Shown here piece after piece: positions 1 to 12,425 of a stretch of DNA of 64,000 bases. Made by a program: the position numbers and the translations under genes. Below the pieces are notes generated by a model that saw only the letters and a list, made by a program, of their open reading frames with translations, was not told where the DNA came from and ran no database searches. Source of the DNA: Arion vulgaris (taxonomy: Eukaryota; Mollusca; Gastropoda; Stylommatophora; Arionidae); NCBI GenBank assembly GCA_020796225.1, contig CM036753.1, positions 1,550,001-1,614,000 on the forward strand, read 5' to 3'. Each line of letters starts with the position of its first letter. Positions within the stretch are counted from its first letter, which is position 1.

Positions 1-870
1 ACTTTTCCTGGTCTCCCAGGCCTCAACTGTTGTTTGCCACTTTTCCTGGTCTCCCAGGCCTCAACTGTTGTTTATTTCCGGCCCTTTTCATGGTCTCCCA
101 GGCCTCAACTGTTGTTTGCCACTTTTCCTGGTCTCAGGCCTCGTTTTCTTTTGGTCTCTCAGGCCTCAACTGTTGTTTGCCACTTTTCCTGGTCTCCCAG
201 GCCTCAACTGTTGTTTGCCACTTTTCCTGGTCTCTGGCTGTTTTCTTTATGGCTCTCCAGGCCTCAACAGTTGTTTGCCACTTTTCCTGGTCTCCCAGGC
301 CTCAACTGTTGTTTGCCACTTTTCCTGGTCTCCCAGGCCTCAACTGTTGTTTGCCACTTTTCCTGGTCTCCCAGGCCTCAACTGTTGTTTGCCCTTTTCC
401 TGGTCTCCAGGCCTCAACGTTGTTTGCCACTTTTCCTGGTCTCCCAGGCCTCAACGTTGTTGCCACTTTCCTGGTCTCCCAGGCCTCAACTGTTGTTTGC
501 CACTTTTCCTGGTCTCTGGCTGTTTTCTTGGCCCAGGCCTCAACTGTTGTTTGCCACTTTTCCTGGTCTCCCAGGCCTCAACTGTTGTTTGCCACTTTTC
601 CTGGTCTCCCAGGCCTCAACTGTTGTTTGCCACTTTTCCTGGTCTCCCAGGCCTCAACTGTTGTTTGCCACTTTTCCTGGTCTCTGGCTGTTTTCTTTAT
701 GGCCTCCCAGGCCTCAACAGTTGTTTGCCACTTTTCCTGGTCTCTTTCAGGCCGTCAACGTTGTTTGCCACTTTTCCTGGTCTCTGGCTGTTTTCTTTAT
801 GGCCTCCCAGGCCTCAACAGTTGTTTGCCACTTTTCCTGGTCTCTGGCTGTTTTCTTTATGGTCTCTAGG
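1..870. repeat. 38-bp minisatellite at left edge
   Basis: About 20 head-to-tail copies of a 38-bp unit containing TCCCAGGCCTCAACTGTTG and TTTGCCACTTTTCCTGG. Several copies carry a variant segment with CTGGCTGTTTTCTTTATGG, and others have small deletions. The array runs off the left edge. Because 38 is not a multiple of 3, all three plus frames stay open; those open frames are not evidence of a gene. Confidence 0.95.
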
Positions 871-1370
871 ATACTTTGCACCCTAGTCTCTCAAGAAAAC
901 TTTGCTCCAGGTATGTTTAGATGTCCCTTTTCCATTTCCTGGCTGTGGTTCCACCTCAAGTGCTTGTAGAACTGGCACTGGAATCACTGACATTTTCGAC
1001 TTCATGTGTAGACAGATAAACAATGACAGAATATGCCCAGAGTCTCACAGATGGAGGGATCTAGTCAAGGTTTGTCTGCCTTCACATTTTGCTCTTGTTG
1101 ATTGCATTTGAATGCATATCTATATTACTATTTTGATGCTGTGTCCAAGATATCTCTCAATTTCTGTCTTGAATCTCTAACTTTGCTTTCTGTGTGTCTT
1201 GTAATGTGAGAACAATGAATGTGAGAGATCAAGAAATGAATATGAGGCATTTATACAATAAAATATATCAAGAAATGAAAATGGGTGATCTTAATAGAAT
1301 CAGAAGAAAAAAAAGGCATGTTATAAACTGATAGGAAAAACACAGTACATCAACAGGAATTTTTATTGAA
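871..1370. other. No recognised feature
   Basis: AT-rich sequence between two repeats. Short open frames only, with no splice-site or protein pattern that I recognise. Confidence 0.5.
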
Positions 1371-1660
1371 TTGATTGATAGAATCACCATCATCACACTT
1401 TTGTGAATAGCCATGTGTGCTCCGATCTCTTTCTTACACATGAATATCTCAGTGACAGTGGAAAAACCATGAGAGATCCAATCTCTACATGAAGATCTCA
1501 GTGACAGTGGAAAAACCATGAGAGATCCAATCTCTACATGAAGATCTCAGTGATAGTGTGCAATAACTAAGTGTGCTCCGACCTGATCTCTTTCTTACAC
1601 AGGAAGATCTCAGTGACAGCATACAAACTTCATATCAGCAGCCAGGGACCCTGGTGTAAT
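1371..1660 (-). repeat. Dispersed LINE 3'-tail-like repeat with internal 50-bp duplication
   Basis: Shares the stretch CATGTGTGCTCCGATCTCTT and the following GAAGATCTCAGTG with 29160-29330, and a looser version lies at 47425-47530 beside a LINE RNase H fragment. It is therefore probably the 3' tail of that LINE family. Within it a 50-bp segment (GATCTCAGTGACAGTGGAAA...) is repeated about 2.3 times at 1440-1556. Confidence 0.6.
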
Positions 1661-1935
1661 TGTGGGAAATGGTTTCAATTGCAGGAAGGAAAAAAATTGT
1701 TAGTAGTCAATATTTCTGCATAGTCACTTTTCATTCTACTCTTGTTGATAATTTTAACTGATGAACATGCTTTAAAACACTATTTTATTTCTTAAAACTG
1801 CTATAACAAAATGGACTTAATGTCTACATAAGTAATCAGTGCAGAGTCCCTTTCAACTCAGCAGAATGTGTCTGCAGCAGAGAATATACACAGTAACCAT
1901 GGTGATGATTATTAATTTTCTCTTCCCTCTCAATT

Positions 1936-2200
1936 TAGTCTAGTTAACCATGTCCAGTTGTGCATGGCTGTATAGTTAACCATGTCCAGTTTTGTATGGC
2001 TGTCTAGTTAACCATGTCCAGTTGTGCATGACTGTCTAGTTAACCATGCCCAGTTGTCCATGGCTGTCTAGTTAACCATGTCCAGTTGTGCATGGCTGTC
2101 TAGTTAACCATGTCCAGTTGTGCATGGTTGTCTAGTTAACCATGTCCAGTTGTGCATGGCTGTCTAGTTAACTATGTCCAGTTGTGCATGGCTGAAGAAT
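1936..2200. repeat. 32-bp minisatellite
   Basis: Eight copies of a 32-bp unit built on CTAGTTAACCATGTCCAGTT and GTGCATGGCTGT, with few substitutions. It ends about 25 bp before the left inverted repeat of the Mutator-like element. Confidence 0.92.
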
Positions 2201-2219
2201 CAACTGTACCACCTGGTAT

Positions 2220-5126
2220 TTAAGGACAGACGGCACCCCTAAACCTAAATCTTAAGAATCCAAGTTTTTTTATATGGTTCTAAGTTATCAACATAATGTA
2301 AAAACTCAATAAAAATTATTTAAAAAATCCAAACACATATATTCTAGGCAAAAATGTTAAATATTGATGTTTTGGTCAAAAAAGTTCAAAAAGTGACATT
2401 GCCAAATACAGGATGATTTAAGCTCTATTAAAGTAAGCACAATAGAAATTTCAGATGTTATACTAAATCACCATATCTTTAGCTGGTAGCAAAAGATTTT
2501 TAAAATATAAAGAAATGAGACTTACCTGAATTTTTTCATCCAAATCCATATTTTTGACGAAAAAGAAGTGGGGTAAGAGATATCTTTTACACAATACATA
2601 AAAACTATTCAAGGAATTCTAATAAAAGTGGTAGGGGCTGAGCACATGTGCATAAGGAAGAAGTGTGCAAATTTTTACAGCTTTTCTTTGAGTAGTTTTG
2701 GAATAAAATTGTATTTTGGACATACATTTAAGTAAAATAACAGTTTTGAGAAAATGTAAAAAAACCGACAAATTCTGAATTATTGAAGGCAGTAATGCAG
2801 TTTAAAACCTGCCAGGAACATAACAATCTTCCCCAGCCAACTCTTGAACTGTTAGCAATGATTTTTAAAACCTTTCTACCTTTTTTGTATTTAAATTTTG
2901 TTTTAATGAGGAAGATATCGTTTTCTATCTCGGCAGCAAAGCACTGAAAACAATGTTTTCCAAAGGATAAGCTCAGTTTGTTAAAAATACTATGTCTTCC
3001 TAATTCCCCATTATTAAAGACTATAGTGGCATCATCAACAGCTATTTCCAACCTTATCCTCCCCACAAATGTGGTCTTAGGACAGCAAGTCCATATAAGA
3101 TGATGGAAAGATTCGTTTGCATTTGAGTACCACCATGAAGGCATTTTTTCAACAAAACCTCAGAAGATAGCTCGACAAATACAGGCATTATCTTGTCCAA
3201 AACAAAGTTAGGTAGTTTGTTTTTATCAGCTAAAACTTTATCTTTAGGACACCAGCTACCACAGTCCTCATGATTACCTTTACGGTGGTTAAAATGGCCC
3301 AGACACTTTTTCATTTCCTCTAAATTCCCAATATTTTTCCTAATAGCTGCACCATAATGACCCTGAATGCGTTTAATGGCGGTTACAGTTAATCTACCTG
3401 CTCCCCCTATTCCTATAAACTTTTCCCACCCTCTGTAAATGATTGCCCTTATATTCACTAACCTTGTCCAGTAAGCGCTTTCCCATTCGCTTCTGGATAT
3501 GGCTAACATTCTAATTTAGTTATAGAGGCCCCATTATATACTGGAGGAACAGCTTCGGCTACTGATTTATAACTTTTAGAATCCCCATCACCTAAATAAC
3601 CAGTATAAATGAGGTTATGGTTCTTCTCAGACCTGCGAAAGATGTTCATTATGCCATCAGGTTCCATCTTTCCAGAAGAACCTATGTGATTTTGTTGACA
3701 GTTACTGGCATGGGTTTTAAACCATTCTTGATAATCCGCAATGTTGGGAAATCTTTTCTTGGCATTCAAACATTTAGCACAGTGGTTGCTACTCACATAA
3801 CTGTCTAGTACCTTCGAAGGCCCTTTATTTGTATTTACAGACAGTACTGTAGATACCCCATTCTTGGAGACAAATCCACGACGTTGCCATGTCGCATCGC
3901 AGCTGACTGTGACTTCTGGACCCTGTTCATCTTTCAGTTCTTTTGCTGCCTCTGACATGCATTGTTTTGCTACATCCTTTGTAGCATCATGAATCTGTTT
4001 TTTAAAAACACGGCTTCTTGTTTCACCAACAGGAGGTGGCATGTTCATATTCCCAAGAAACTGTTTAGTTTTCTCATAATGACAGCCAATGCTATACATT
4101 GCCAACTGCAATCGCAGGTTGACATTTTCTGTGCACGACTTCAATGAAATTACATGTGCACATAAAGTACAGGTAAAATGTAAATGGCTTTCTACTCCAA
4201 TTAGCACTTCTTTCACTATGAATGTATTTTTGCTACTCATATCAAAACAATTTGAACATGGTAACAATTGACGAAGAAATCACATTTTCTATGTCAAGAA
4301 ATCGATAGCCACTAATTTCTGGAACTTCAGGAACTTCTACTAAATTTAAAGACTTGTTTAGCTTCTGAAAAGATGATGAAGTTGGAACAGACAGGTTTAA
4401 ATTTAAACTGGATTCACTAAGGGCAGGTACAGTATCATCAATGTCAATATTAGAATTTGTGGGATCATCATTTTCAAACTGAAACTGCCCACTCGACGTC
4501 TCAACACTGTCAATACTACTAATACTAGTATTGATACTAGCATTCAAATCTTCCGTTCTAGAATACTGGTTACCTCGAAATTTCCTTTTCTTTGAACGAT
4601 ATCTATTTGTTTTAATTACTTTATTACTATCCATAATGGTTTAGTAGAGTAATAGCAAATTATTTAGCTCAAAAGATACACACTTCAGTCGTAGCAGCGT
4701 GTCTAATTGCCACTGTTTACTAATCGTAAATGTAAGCATTTTGTAAGAACCGCTCTGATTGGTTGAGGTTTTCAAAGTATCATGGCTGACTATTTATCAA
4801 CCAATGAAATTTCTAGTTATATTCTTTATTTGTTTATAAAAAACGATCGTAGATCTTGGGAGGCTTTAATTTTTGTGAAAAAATTATTAATATTGTCCAA
4901 ATAGAAGCAAAGTTATGACAATTTTAAGATTTTGAATATATAATTAGCTTGCTAAAGGTAAAAACATACATAATTAAACAATTTAATTAAAATACATAGC
5001 TTAATCTTTATTATAAACTAAAGATGGTTTCTGGTTCAGAATTGAATGTATTATCTAAAATATAAATAACCCCAAATTACGTTTTTTAAGGAAAATCGAT
5101 AATACCACAGTGCGGTCTGTCCTTAA
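2220..5126 (-). mobile_element. Mutator-like (MULE) DNA transposon, decayed
   Basis: A 2.9-kb element bounded by a 17-bp terminal inverted repeat: TTAAGGACAGACGGCAC at 2220-2236 and its complement at 5110-5126 with one mismatch. The interior on the minus strand encodes a broken Mutator-type transposase (separate entry). No convincing 8-9 bp target duplication was found, so the outer edges may be off by a few bases. Left-over long terminal repeats typical of some MULEs are not visible beyond the 17 bp. Confidence 0.75.
2728..4634 (-). pseudogene. Mutator-like transposase pseudogene (copy 1)
   Basis: Transposase of the invertebrate Mutator-like family, which cuts and pastes its own element. 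On the minus strand the reading passes through at least four overlapping open pieces: 4634-4242 (Ser/Asn-rich N terminus ending in GYRFLDIENV), 4267-3503, 3509-3054 and 3144-2728. The second piece has a Cys-rich segment (CSNC...CTLC) and the family block VSCDATWQRRGFVSKNG followed by YTGYLGDGDSKSY, which carries catalytic-type Asp residues. Later pieces contain GGAGRLTVTAIKRIQGHYG, CGSWCPKD and a TQNANESF-like motif. Frame changes occur near 4255, 3490, 3400 and 3130, so no intact protein can be made. The family call rests on several independent motifs in the right order. Confidence 0.8.
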
Positions 5127-5279
5127 CACTATCTGTCACGGGTTGGTTGGTTATATGTGCTAGATTCAGCTGTCGTCACTGAGCTATGGCTAAAACAATA
5201 TATTCGACAAAGACATATTTATGTAGTGATTAATACAATTTTACAACCCTCTTATGATTTCAACAATAATAAATAAATT

Positions 5280-5440
5280 TGTCTGTACATTTGTATACAT
5301 TTCATTGTCCAACAGAGTGTGGTGTGTGTCTGTACACTAGTATACATCTCATTGTCCAACAGAGTGTGGTGTGTGTCTGTACACTAGTATACATCTCATT
5401 GTCCAACAGAGTGTGTGGTGTGTGCATGTACACATATTCA
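5280..5440. repeat. 47-bp tandem repeat, about 3 copies
   Basis: Three copies of a 47-bp unit containing CATTGTCCAACAGAGTGTG and TGTACACTAGTATACATCTC. It lies directly upstream of a LINE RNase H relic. Confidence 0.85.
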
Positions 5441-5454
5441 TTTTATTTAAATTT

Positions 5455-6115
5455 AGGGCCGATGGTTCAGTCATTCACCAACAACGCTGTGCGTGGACTT
5501 TTTCAGCACTCTCAGGAGGAAAAATAATAAGAGAGGCCAGTGGGGCTTACGCAACAACCACAAGTAGTTTGATAATGGAGGTTCGGGCTGTTACGGAGGC
5601 GGTGAAATGGTTGGCATCTCACAACTACTCTCGCGTTTTCATACTCAGTGACTCCATGAGCATGATTCATAAAGTTGAATCAGGAATGGTGAGAAGCAAC
5701 TGGGTGGAGGTACTAGTACAGACAATGATCAGAGAAATCACCTTAATTTTTGTCCCTGGGCACGCAGGAGTTAGGTGTAATGAATGAGCTGATAGATTGG
5801 CTGGCTTGACTACAATATCAGAAGGTGCTGCCATGGATCGTAATGACATTCTTCACGCATTGAGTCTTTCCGAACAGAGGAATTTCAGGGCTGTGAATCC
5901 CACTCGTTGACCAGATTGAGAGAGATGGGTGGTGTCAATATTGGTGCTGCCCGAAAAGAACGACATACTAAATATGCAAAGAGATTGATTAATCAACATC
6001 GAACTGGCGTGTTGGGCCGCTGGACCTGCTGGATTTGATGAGGCGGAGATCAGAGCACCTATGGACATGTCCGGAGTGCTATGATGATAGTCCTCATATA
6101 ACTGATAATTCATTT
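5455..6115 (+). pseudogene. LINE 3' end with RNase H domain (broken)
   Basis: C-terminal part of a non-LTR retrotransposon polyprotein of the RNase H-bearing type (I/Jockey-like group). Visible signs are an initial DGSV, then LIMEVRAVTEAVKWL, SDSMSMIHKVESG and the RNase H end motif FVPGHAGVRCNE. An in-frame TGA at 5785-5787 interrupts the expected NERADRLAG. Beyond it, in shifting frames, come KRLINQHRTG and a terminal CPEC motif (RRRSEHLWTCPECYDD). The same tail occurs at 19885-20060 and 23590-24010, so this is a dispersed family. Confidence 0.78.
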
Positions 6116-7555
6116 CTTAATAGTAACATTCTTCTGTTGTTTCTTGGTCACAGACTGACACAACAGTCAGTGGTTGACATGTCTTGTTGGGTCCTATAGG
6201 GCAAAATGAAATCTCTCAGCTCAGTCCACTGCTATCCTTCAAAGATTTCCCAAGTTTGGTCAACACTGCAGCACTTCTCATTTTCTTCATGTTTTATTTC
6301 TGTTGTATCTCCTCTAGAATTCATTGCATGACAGTTGATGTGATGATCTGTCTATAAATCTCTTCTAAGTACTTAACCTATTCAGTTTATGTCTGGCTTT
6401 GATATTTTCTCCTGGTTGTACCTAGTGAGCAGTTTGTAATTGTTGATTTGATTTTGTTAACATATTCTGAGAATTGTTCATAGACAGCAGCTTGTATGTA
6501 ATCAAGACAGCCTAGAAAATAATTGTTCTATGAAGGACAACTAACAAAATATTCCCAACAAAATGTGTACACTCAGACATCAATTTTACATTCAGACAAT
6601 AAAACATATGTACACAATCAAGAATTATTCTGTAAACAAACATTTACATTTCAGAAACAAACTTATTCCAGAAAGGAAGAGACCAACTGTGATATAGTAG
6701 ATCAGATCAAAAGTGATTTTCAAATCAAAAGTTTTGTCTGTAGTTTTATCTCCAATAATTTCTTCTACCCCTCGACATCATGGTCCGACAAACTGTGATT
6801 GGTTCATTTCTTGATGTGACATTCTTATCTTCTGTTTGTTCCGTGACTACATCTACAATCTTATCCTGTAGCTGTTTCCAATGCTAGTTATTCTGAGATA
6901 TCATAGTTTCAACAAATAAGTGAAATATATAGAAGTCAAGTAAAAGCATATGTGCATATATATCCTGGGGAATATTCACTGGCAACTAGTTATATTAAAC
7001 AATAGACAAGAAATCTATCTGCATGAAATGATACATTGTTCTATTCATGAAATATGTGCTGTGAAGTCAGTCAGGTTTCATATATGCCCGCAACCTTATA
7101 TGCTATTATCTTTGTTATTGTTGGATCAGCGTTAGAATATCAGTTTTCATTCAGATATATCATCCAACTACAAGCCACACACAAACACACACACATAAAA
7201 TGCTTATGTCAGAGAAGGGGAACATATGTATGTGTTGTCCAAGTGCTGTAAATAAATATGTGTTATGTGTTGTCCAAGTGCCGTCGAGTTAACTTACAAA
7301 AATTGGTGTCAAGTGAGGGATCAAATGTTTTTTTTTCAACTGCATGTTAGGTCTTCAGATAAAACAAAAACACCCCCAAAAGTCCTGTAACATGAACACC
7401 TATTGAACATCTAAATCAGCTGTCCACTGCCAACAACAAAAGTATCACTTCAATGGATTCCAATACACTGTGGTATCACAATTAATGTGGTAGCTGACAA
7501 GACTAACGGAAGCATACACCAAACAAGAATTCCAACATATAATCGCATTAAAATG
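6116..7555. other. No recognised feature
   Basis: AT-rich sequence with only short open frames; a small CA-rich stretch lies near 7176-7196. I see no gene or clear transposon here. Confidence 0.45.
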
Positions 7556-7670
7556 GTCTAACGGTAAAAGATTGACTTCACTGTGTCAAGTTTCTCATAT
7601 GGCTCAGTCTCTATAAGCAGAAATGGCACGCCATCTGTTGAGAATGTTGCACAAACTCTATAGCTCTAAA
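7556..7670 (-). mobile_element. SINE family 1 fragment
   Basis: Matches the body of the tRNA-derived SINE seen at 12655-12865, 19600-19850 and 52615-52845 (shared pieces: GATTGACTTCA, CACGCCATCTGTTGAGA, CACAAACTCTATAGCTC). Only the 3' body remains; the tRNA-like head is missing. Confidence 0.6.
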
Positions 7671-7672
7671 AA

Positions 7673-8330
7673 CACTTATCAAAGGGAAATACAAATGTGC
7701 ATGGAGACATAGAACAGGTAAGAGAAATAAGCTACAAGAATTCCATCAGAATGCAAGGCAAATATCTTTGTTCCAGAGACTACCACACACAGAATCTCAC
7801 ACTGAGAGAAGCAAAAGCACTTATCAAAGAGAAATACAAATGTGCATGGAGACATAGAACAGGTAAGAGAAATTAGCTACAAGAATTCCATCAGAATGCA
7901 AGGCAAATATCTTTGTTCCAGAGACTACCACACACAGAATCTCACACTGAGAGAAGCAAAAACACTTATCAAAGAGAAATACAAATGTGCATGGAGACAT
8001 AGAACAGGTAAGAGAAATTACCTACAAGAACCCCATCCTAAAGTTAGACAAACCAACAACCATCATATTTAGGCTCCGTACAGGATACTGTAGATTTAAA
8101 AGCTCATCTTCATAAAATGAAAGCTGCACAAACTGAACAATGCACATATCAAAAGGGTCCTCAGGCTCATGAACACATTCTCCAAACATGCCCAGTTTTC
8201 AATGACTTCATGTCTCAAGCATAGTCACATGAGACTAATTTGAAGAAGAACTCATGGGGCACCCGCGAGGACTTCCTGCTGAGAACTAGAGCCATGGAAG
8301 CAAGTCATCTCACTGCTTAGAGCTCTAAAC
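7673..8330 (+). pseudogene. LINE C-terminal coding fragment with a 145-bp tandem duplication
   Basis: The plus strand reads LREAKTLIKEKYKCAWRHR and, further on in broken frames, a segment resembling the LINE tail 'FRLRTGxCR...EQCxxGxxxxxEHxLQTCPxF' (QTCPVFND near 8190). This is the end of an RNase H-bearing LINE polyprotein. The segment starting at CACTTATCAAAG recurs at 7673, 7818 and 7963, a 145-bp period, so part of the coding sequence was tandemly duplicated after insertion. Confidence 0.6.
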
Positions 8331-9600
8331 ATAGGAACCTAATTTCTACAAGAAGAAAGTGCTGTCAAAGTAACTTGTCAACAAATATCATCACAATTTG
8401 ATTGTGCAACCAGATCAGCACACAGAGGTCATGTTTTCTGTGTGTAACAAAATACAAGAATGTGTTGAAACAATTTGTAAAATATACTTTCTCTCTCTCT
8501 CTCTCTAGCCTTTGACACACTTGACAGGGCAGCAACAAATGCATGTCATTCTTATTTGTTCGTTGTCATCCTCTATCTTGTGTTTCAGCTGTGAATTTTT
8601 TTGTCTTCAATTCCTGTTCTATTATTTCTTCCAGATGGTTTTGAATCTTTCATGTTTTTGTTCACCCTCTGGTGTCCATCTCAGTGCAGTTGTCAAGAGA
8701 ATAGTTCAAAATCCATGTTTAAAATATACAAAAGTATGAAAATATGAATGTTGACTGTGTGTGTGTTATTTATTGTTTATAAAAAATCAGCTTAAATATA
8801 TCACTATTGTGCTTGATAGTTATCACAATTTTTGTCAAATAACAAGTGTTCAGCAGCTAATCTGATTCTTGGATAGATTAGTTGAAGTTGATTGTGTAAA
8901 CATATTTATAAGAGATATTATTACAACAATTCACTATCGTTTCTGAGAGTACATTTGGGGATTGTGTGGGACACAAAAATAAAGATAGCTTGTCTGAAGC
9001 TGTCACGTATATGTCATCAGTTTTATTTTCCCTCCAACAGAAAAAAACTTGATCTCACAGAGGGGGTTGAAAATGAGATATTTTAATCTGGAAACACAAC
9101 CATGTCTAAGCAGTCGGCACTGCTCTCCACAAAATTATAATATATATATACATATATACACACCTAACAATAATTTAACATAAATTTGAATGTAATGACA
9201 TAGATTAGATATTGAAATCTGGTGGCTTCTGTGGGTTTTTTTTTAGGGATCTCAAAATATGGAGAAACAAAAATAGAAGCATGAAGATGTTACAGACTCA
9301 CAGATAATAATATGATGAATAAACAAAAGTGTATACAACAGACAATATATATTCTGAGAGTTTATAGATCAGCGACGTCCAACGTGGTGCCTCTGGGTGC
9401 CATGGTGTCCGTGTCATACATGTATGGTACCCTATTTTACTGTACCAAATTTTACATTAATCAGATTGTTCAAGAAAACAATTTGTCTGATTTTCATATT
9501 ACTCCCATGAACACGATCTACCCATTTTTGCAATCTTTTGTTAATATTCTACTGTCCCTTCACCCTGCCCGTTGTTTCTTCACTGGAGAAAGCATCTGCA
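8331..9600. other. No gene recognised; short CT microsatellite
   Basis: Intergenic sequence with a (CT)n tract at about 8489-8506 and a TA-rich patch near 9139-9160. Open frames are short and unconvincing. Confidence 0.5.
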
Positions 9601-9785
9601 TCTCAACTATATTAACAACCTGCTGCCTTGCAGGTCGACTGGGGACAGTCAAAGGCTGGCAGAAATCGGACACATCGCCGAAGGATAAGCACCAGAGCTC
9701 CAAATGGTGCTGAAGATGTGATGTAAAAACAAACGTTCTTGGCAAAGGCTGTTTATATATCACAATAAGAATGATCAAAATAGCA
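9600..9785. repeat. Dispersed repeat family 4
   Basis: Shares CCGAAGGATAAGCACCAGAG and CTTGGCAAAGGCTGTTTATA with 25490-25665, and an inverted partial copy lies at 58475-58545. It begins with a 'CTGCTGCCTTGCAGG' stretch in both plus copies. Probably a SINE or LINE 3' region; the class is not certain. Confidence 0.65.
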
Positions 9786-9837
9786 GAAAAGAACTATCGA
9801 AGAAGAACTATATGAACATTACTCTTGTTCTTATTAT

Positions 9838-11446
9838 TAGTAGTAGTATTGTAGACATGACATGGTACCCATACCTCCACAACTATCAGTTAGATGTGCT
9901 TCAATATAAGTAGTAGTATTGTAGTCATGACATGGTACCCATACCTCCACAACTATCAGTTAGATGTGCTTCAATATAAGTAGTAGTATTGTAGACATGA
10001 CATGGTACACATACCTCCACAACTATCAGTTAGATGTGCTTCAATATAAGTAGTAGTATTGTAGTCATGACATGGTACCCATACCTCCACAACTATCAGT
10101 TAGATGTGCTTCAATATAAGTAGTAGTATTGTAGACATGACATGGTACCCATACCTCCACAACTATCAGTTAGATGTGCTTCAATATAAGTAGTAGTATT
10201 GTAGTCATGACATGGTACCCATACCTCCACAACTATCAGTTAGATGTGCTTCAATATAAGTAGTAGTATTGTAGACATGACATGGTACCCATACCTCCAC
10301 AACTATCAGTTAGATGTGCTTCAATATAAGTAGTAGTATTGTAGTCATGACATGGTACCCATACCTCCACAACTATCAGTTAGATGTGCTTCAATATAAG
10401 TAGTAGTATTGTAGTCATGACATGGTACCCATACCTCCACAACTATCAGTTAGATGTGCTTCAATATAAGTAGTAGTATTGTAGACATGACATGGTACAC
10501 ATACCTCCACAACTATCAGTTAGATGTGCTTCAATATAAGTAGTAGTATTGTAGTCATGACATGGTACACATACCTCCACAACTATCAGTTAGATGTGCT
10601 TCAATATAAGTAGTAGTATTGTAGACATGACATGGTACACATACCTCCACAACTATCAGTTAGATGTGCTTCAATATAAGTAGTAGTATTGTAGACATGA
10701 CATGGTACCCATACCTCCACAACTATCAGTTAGATGTGCTTCAATATAAGTAGTAGTATTGTAGTCATGACATGGTACCCATACCTCCACAACTATCAGT
10801 TAGATGTGCTTCAATATAAGTAGTAGTATTGTAGACATGACATGGTACCCATACCTCCACAACTATCAGTTAGATGTGCTTCAATATAAGTAGTAGTATT
10901 GTAGTCATGACATGGTACACATACCTCCACAACTATCAGTTAGATGTGCTTCAATATTAGTAGTAGTATTGTAGTCATGACATGGTACACATACCTCCAC
11001 AACTATCAGTTAGATGTGCTTCAATATAAGTAGTAGTATTGTAGACATGACATGGTACCCATACCTCCACAACTATCAGTTAGATGTGCTTCAATATAAG
11101 TAGTAGTATTGTAGTCATGACATGGTACCCATACCTCCACAACTATCAGTTAGATGTGCTTCAATATAAGTAGTAGTATTGTAGACATGACATGGTACCC
11201 ATACCTCCACAACTATCAGTTAGATGTGCTTCAATATAAGTAGTAGTATTGTAGTCATGACATGGTACCCATACCTCCACAACTATCAGTTAGATGTGCT
11301 TCAATATTAGTAGTAGTATTGTAGTCATGACATGGTACTCATACCTCCACAACTATCAGTTAGATGTGCTTCAATATAAGTAGTAGTATTGTAGTCATGA
11401 CATGGTACACATACCTCCACAACTATCAGTTAGATGTGCTTCAATA
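9838..11446. repeat. 70-bp satellite-like array, about 23 copies
   Basis: Near-identical 70-bp units containing CATGACATGGTACCCATACC and AACTATCAGTTAGATGTGCT. A diagnostic base (GTAGACATGA versus GTAGTCATGA) mostly alternates from unit to unit, giving a 140-bp dimer. A second variable site is GGTACCC, GGTACAC or GGTACTC. Confidence 0.97.
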
Positions 11447-12050
11447 TATAAAACATTGGACAGTACTGTTGTAGATATTAGGTCTCCTTGATTCTTCTAA
11501 TACATTATATCATCTCAGAGAAGAAGAATACAAATGTGTTCAAGATAACAATAGATATCAATTACATTGTACATTTTTCTAATATTAAAATTAAGTACTG
11601 TGACCACCACCACCACCACATTGTACATGTGTTATCTATGAGAAACTTGTTTAGTATATTTATATTGGTGTAAAATTATGGGGAACTAGTAATGTGTACA
11701 AGAATGTGTGTGATGATGATGATAATATACGAGATGAAGTGCATTTGATTTGTGCTAATCTTGGCTAGCCAGCAAACATACAGCAAGGAAATAGAGTATC
11801 AAGAAGTGATCAAGTTGAAGATGGTTGGAAGACAAATGAAGTGCTGAAATGTGAATAGTCAAGTTAATGTAGAAATCACTGATCTCATACCATGTGCTAT
11901 ACTTGACAATAGAATGTTGAGCCTGTGTTTCTCTTTGACCAACAGAACATGATGGTTGATGGCGTCATCATGACGGTCATCTTTACTTTCCCCGTGTTTT
12001 TCTCATAATCAATTTGAGCTTGGTTGATTTCAAACTTATTTTTGGTCCCA
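11447..12050. other. No gene recognised
   Basis: AT-rich sequence with CAC-triplet (11598-11613) and GATGAT (11710-11722) microsatellites. A piece at about 11950-12000 resembles the central part of the SINE at 45120-45320. Confidence 0.45.
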
Positions 12051-12168
12051 TCTAGAAATCACATACATTAACCAGTATATTACTGAGACTCTAGAAATCA
12101 CATACATTAACCAGTATATTACTGACACTCTAGAAATCACATACATTAATCAGTATATTACTGAGAGT
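12051..12168. repeat. 39-bp tandem repeat, 3 copies
   Basis: Three copies of a 39-bp unit with TCTAGAAATCACATACATTA and CCAGTATATTACTGA. Confidence 0.88.
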
Positions 12169-12179
12169 CTTGAAGTCTA

Positions 12180-12425
12180 GATCGCCTGTATGGTGCCAGG
12201 GCCCACAAGCGAAGCAAAGAATAGTACAACTGCGAACTACGAGGCACGTCGTAAGAGGCAACTGATGTAGGACCTAGGGAAGCTACCTAGTAAATAAAAA
12301 GCATAGCAGAAATCGGATGTGCTGGCCTACTTGTAGGCGCATAACTGACAACGCACAATCACTCTTAGTCTCAGATCACATACAAATCACACAGAATGGT
12401 TTAACAAGTGGTCGATATGGAGCGT
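12180..12425 (+). mobile_element. Dispersed repeat family 3 (SINE-like)
   Basis: Shares blocks such as CGGATGTGCTGGCCTACTTG, CAGATCACATACAAA and TTTAACAAGTGGTCGATATG with 34745-34930 (same strand), and with 31690-32050 in reverse. The first part (CAGGGCCCACAAGCGAAGCA) is related to family 2. Not recognised as a named element. Confidence 0.65.
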
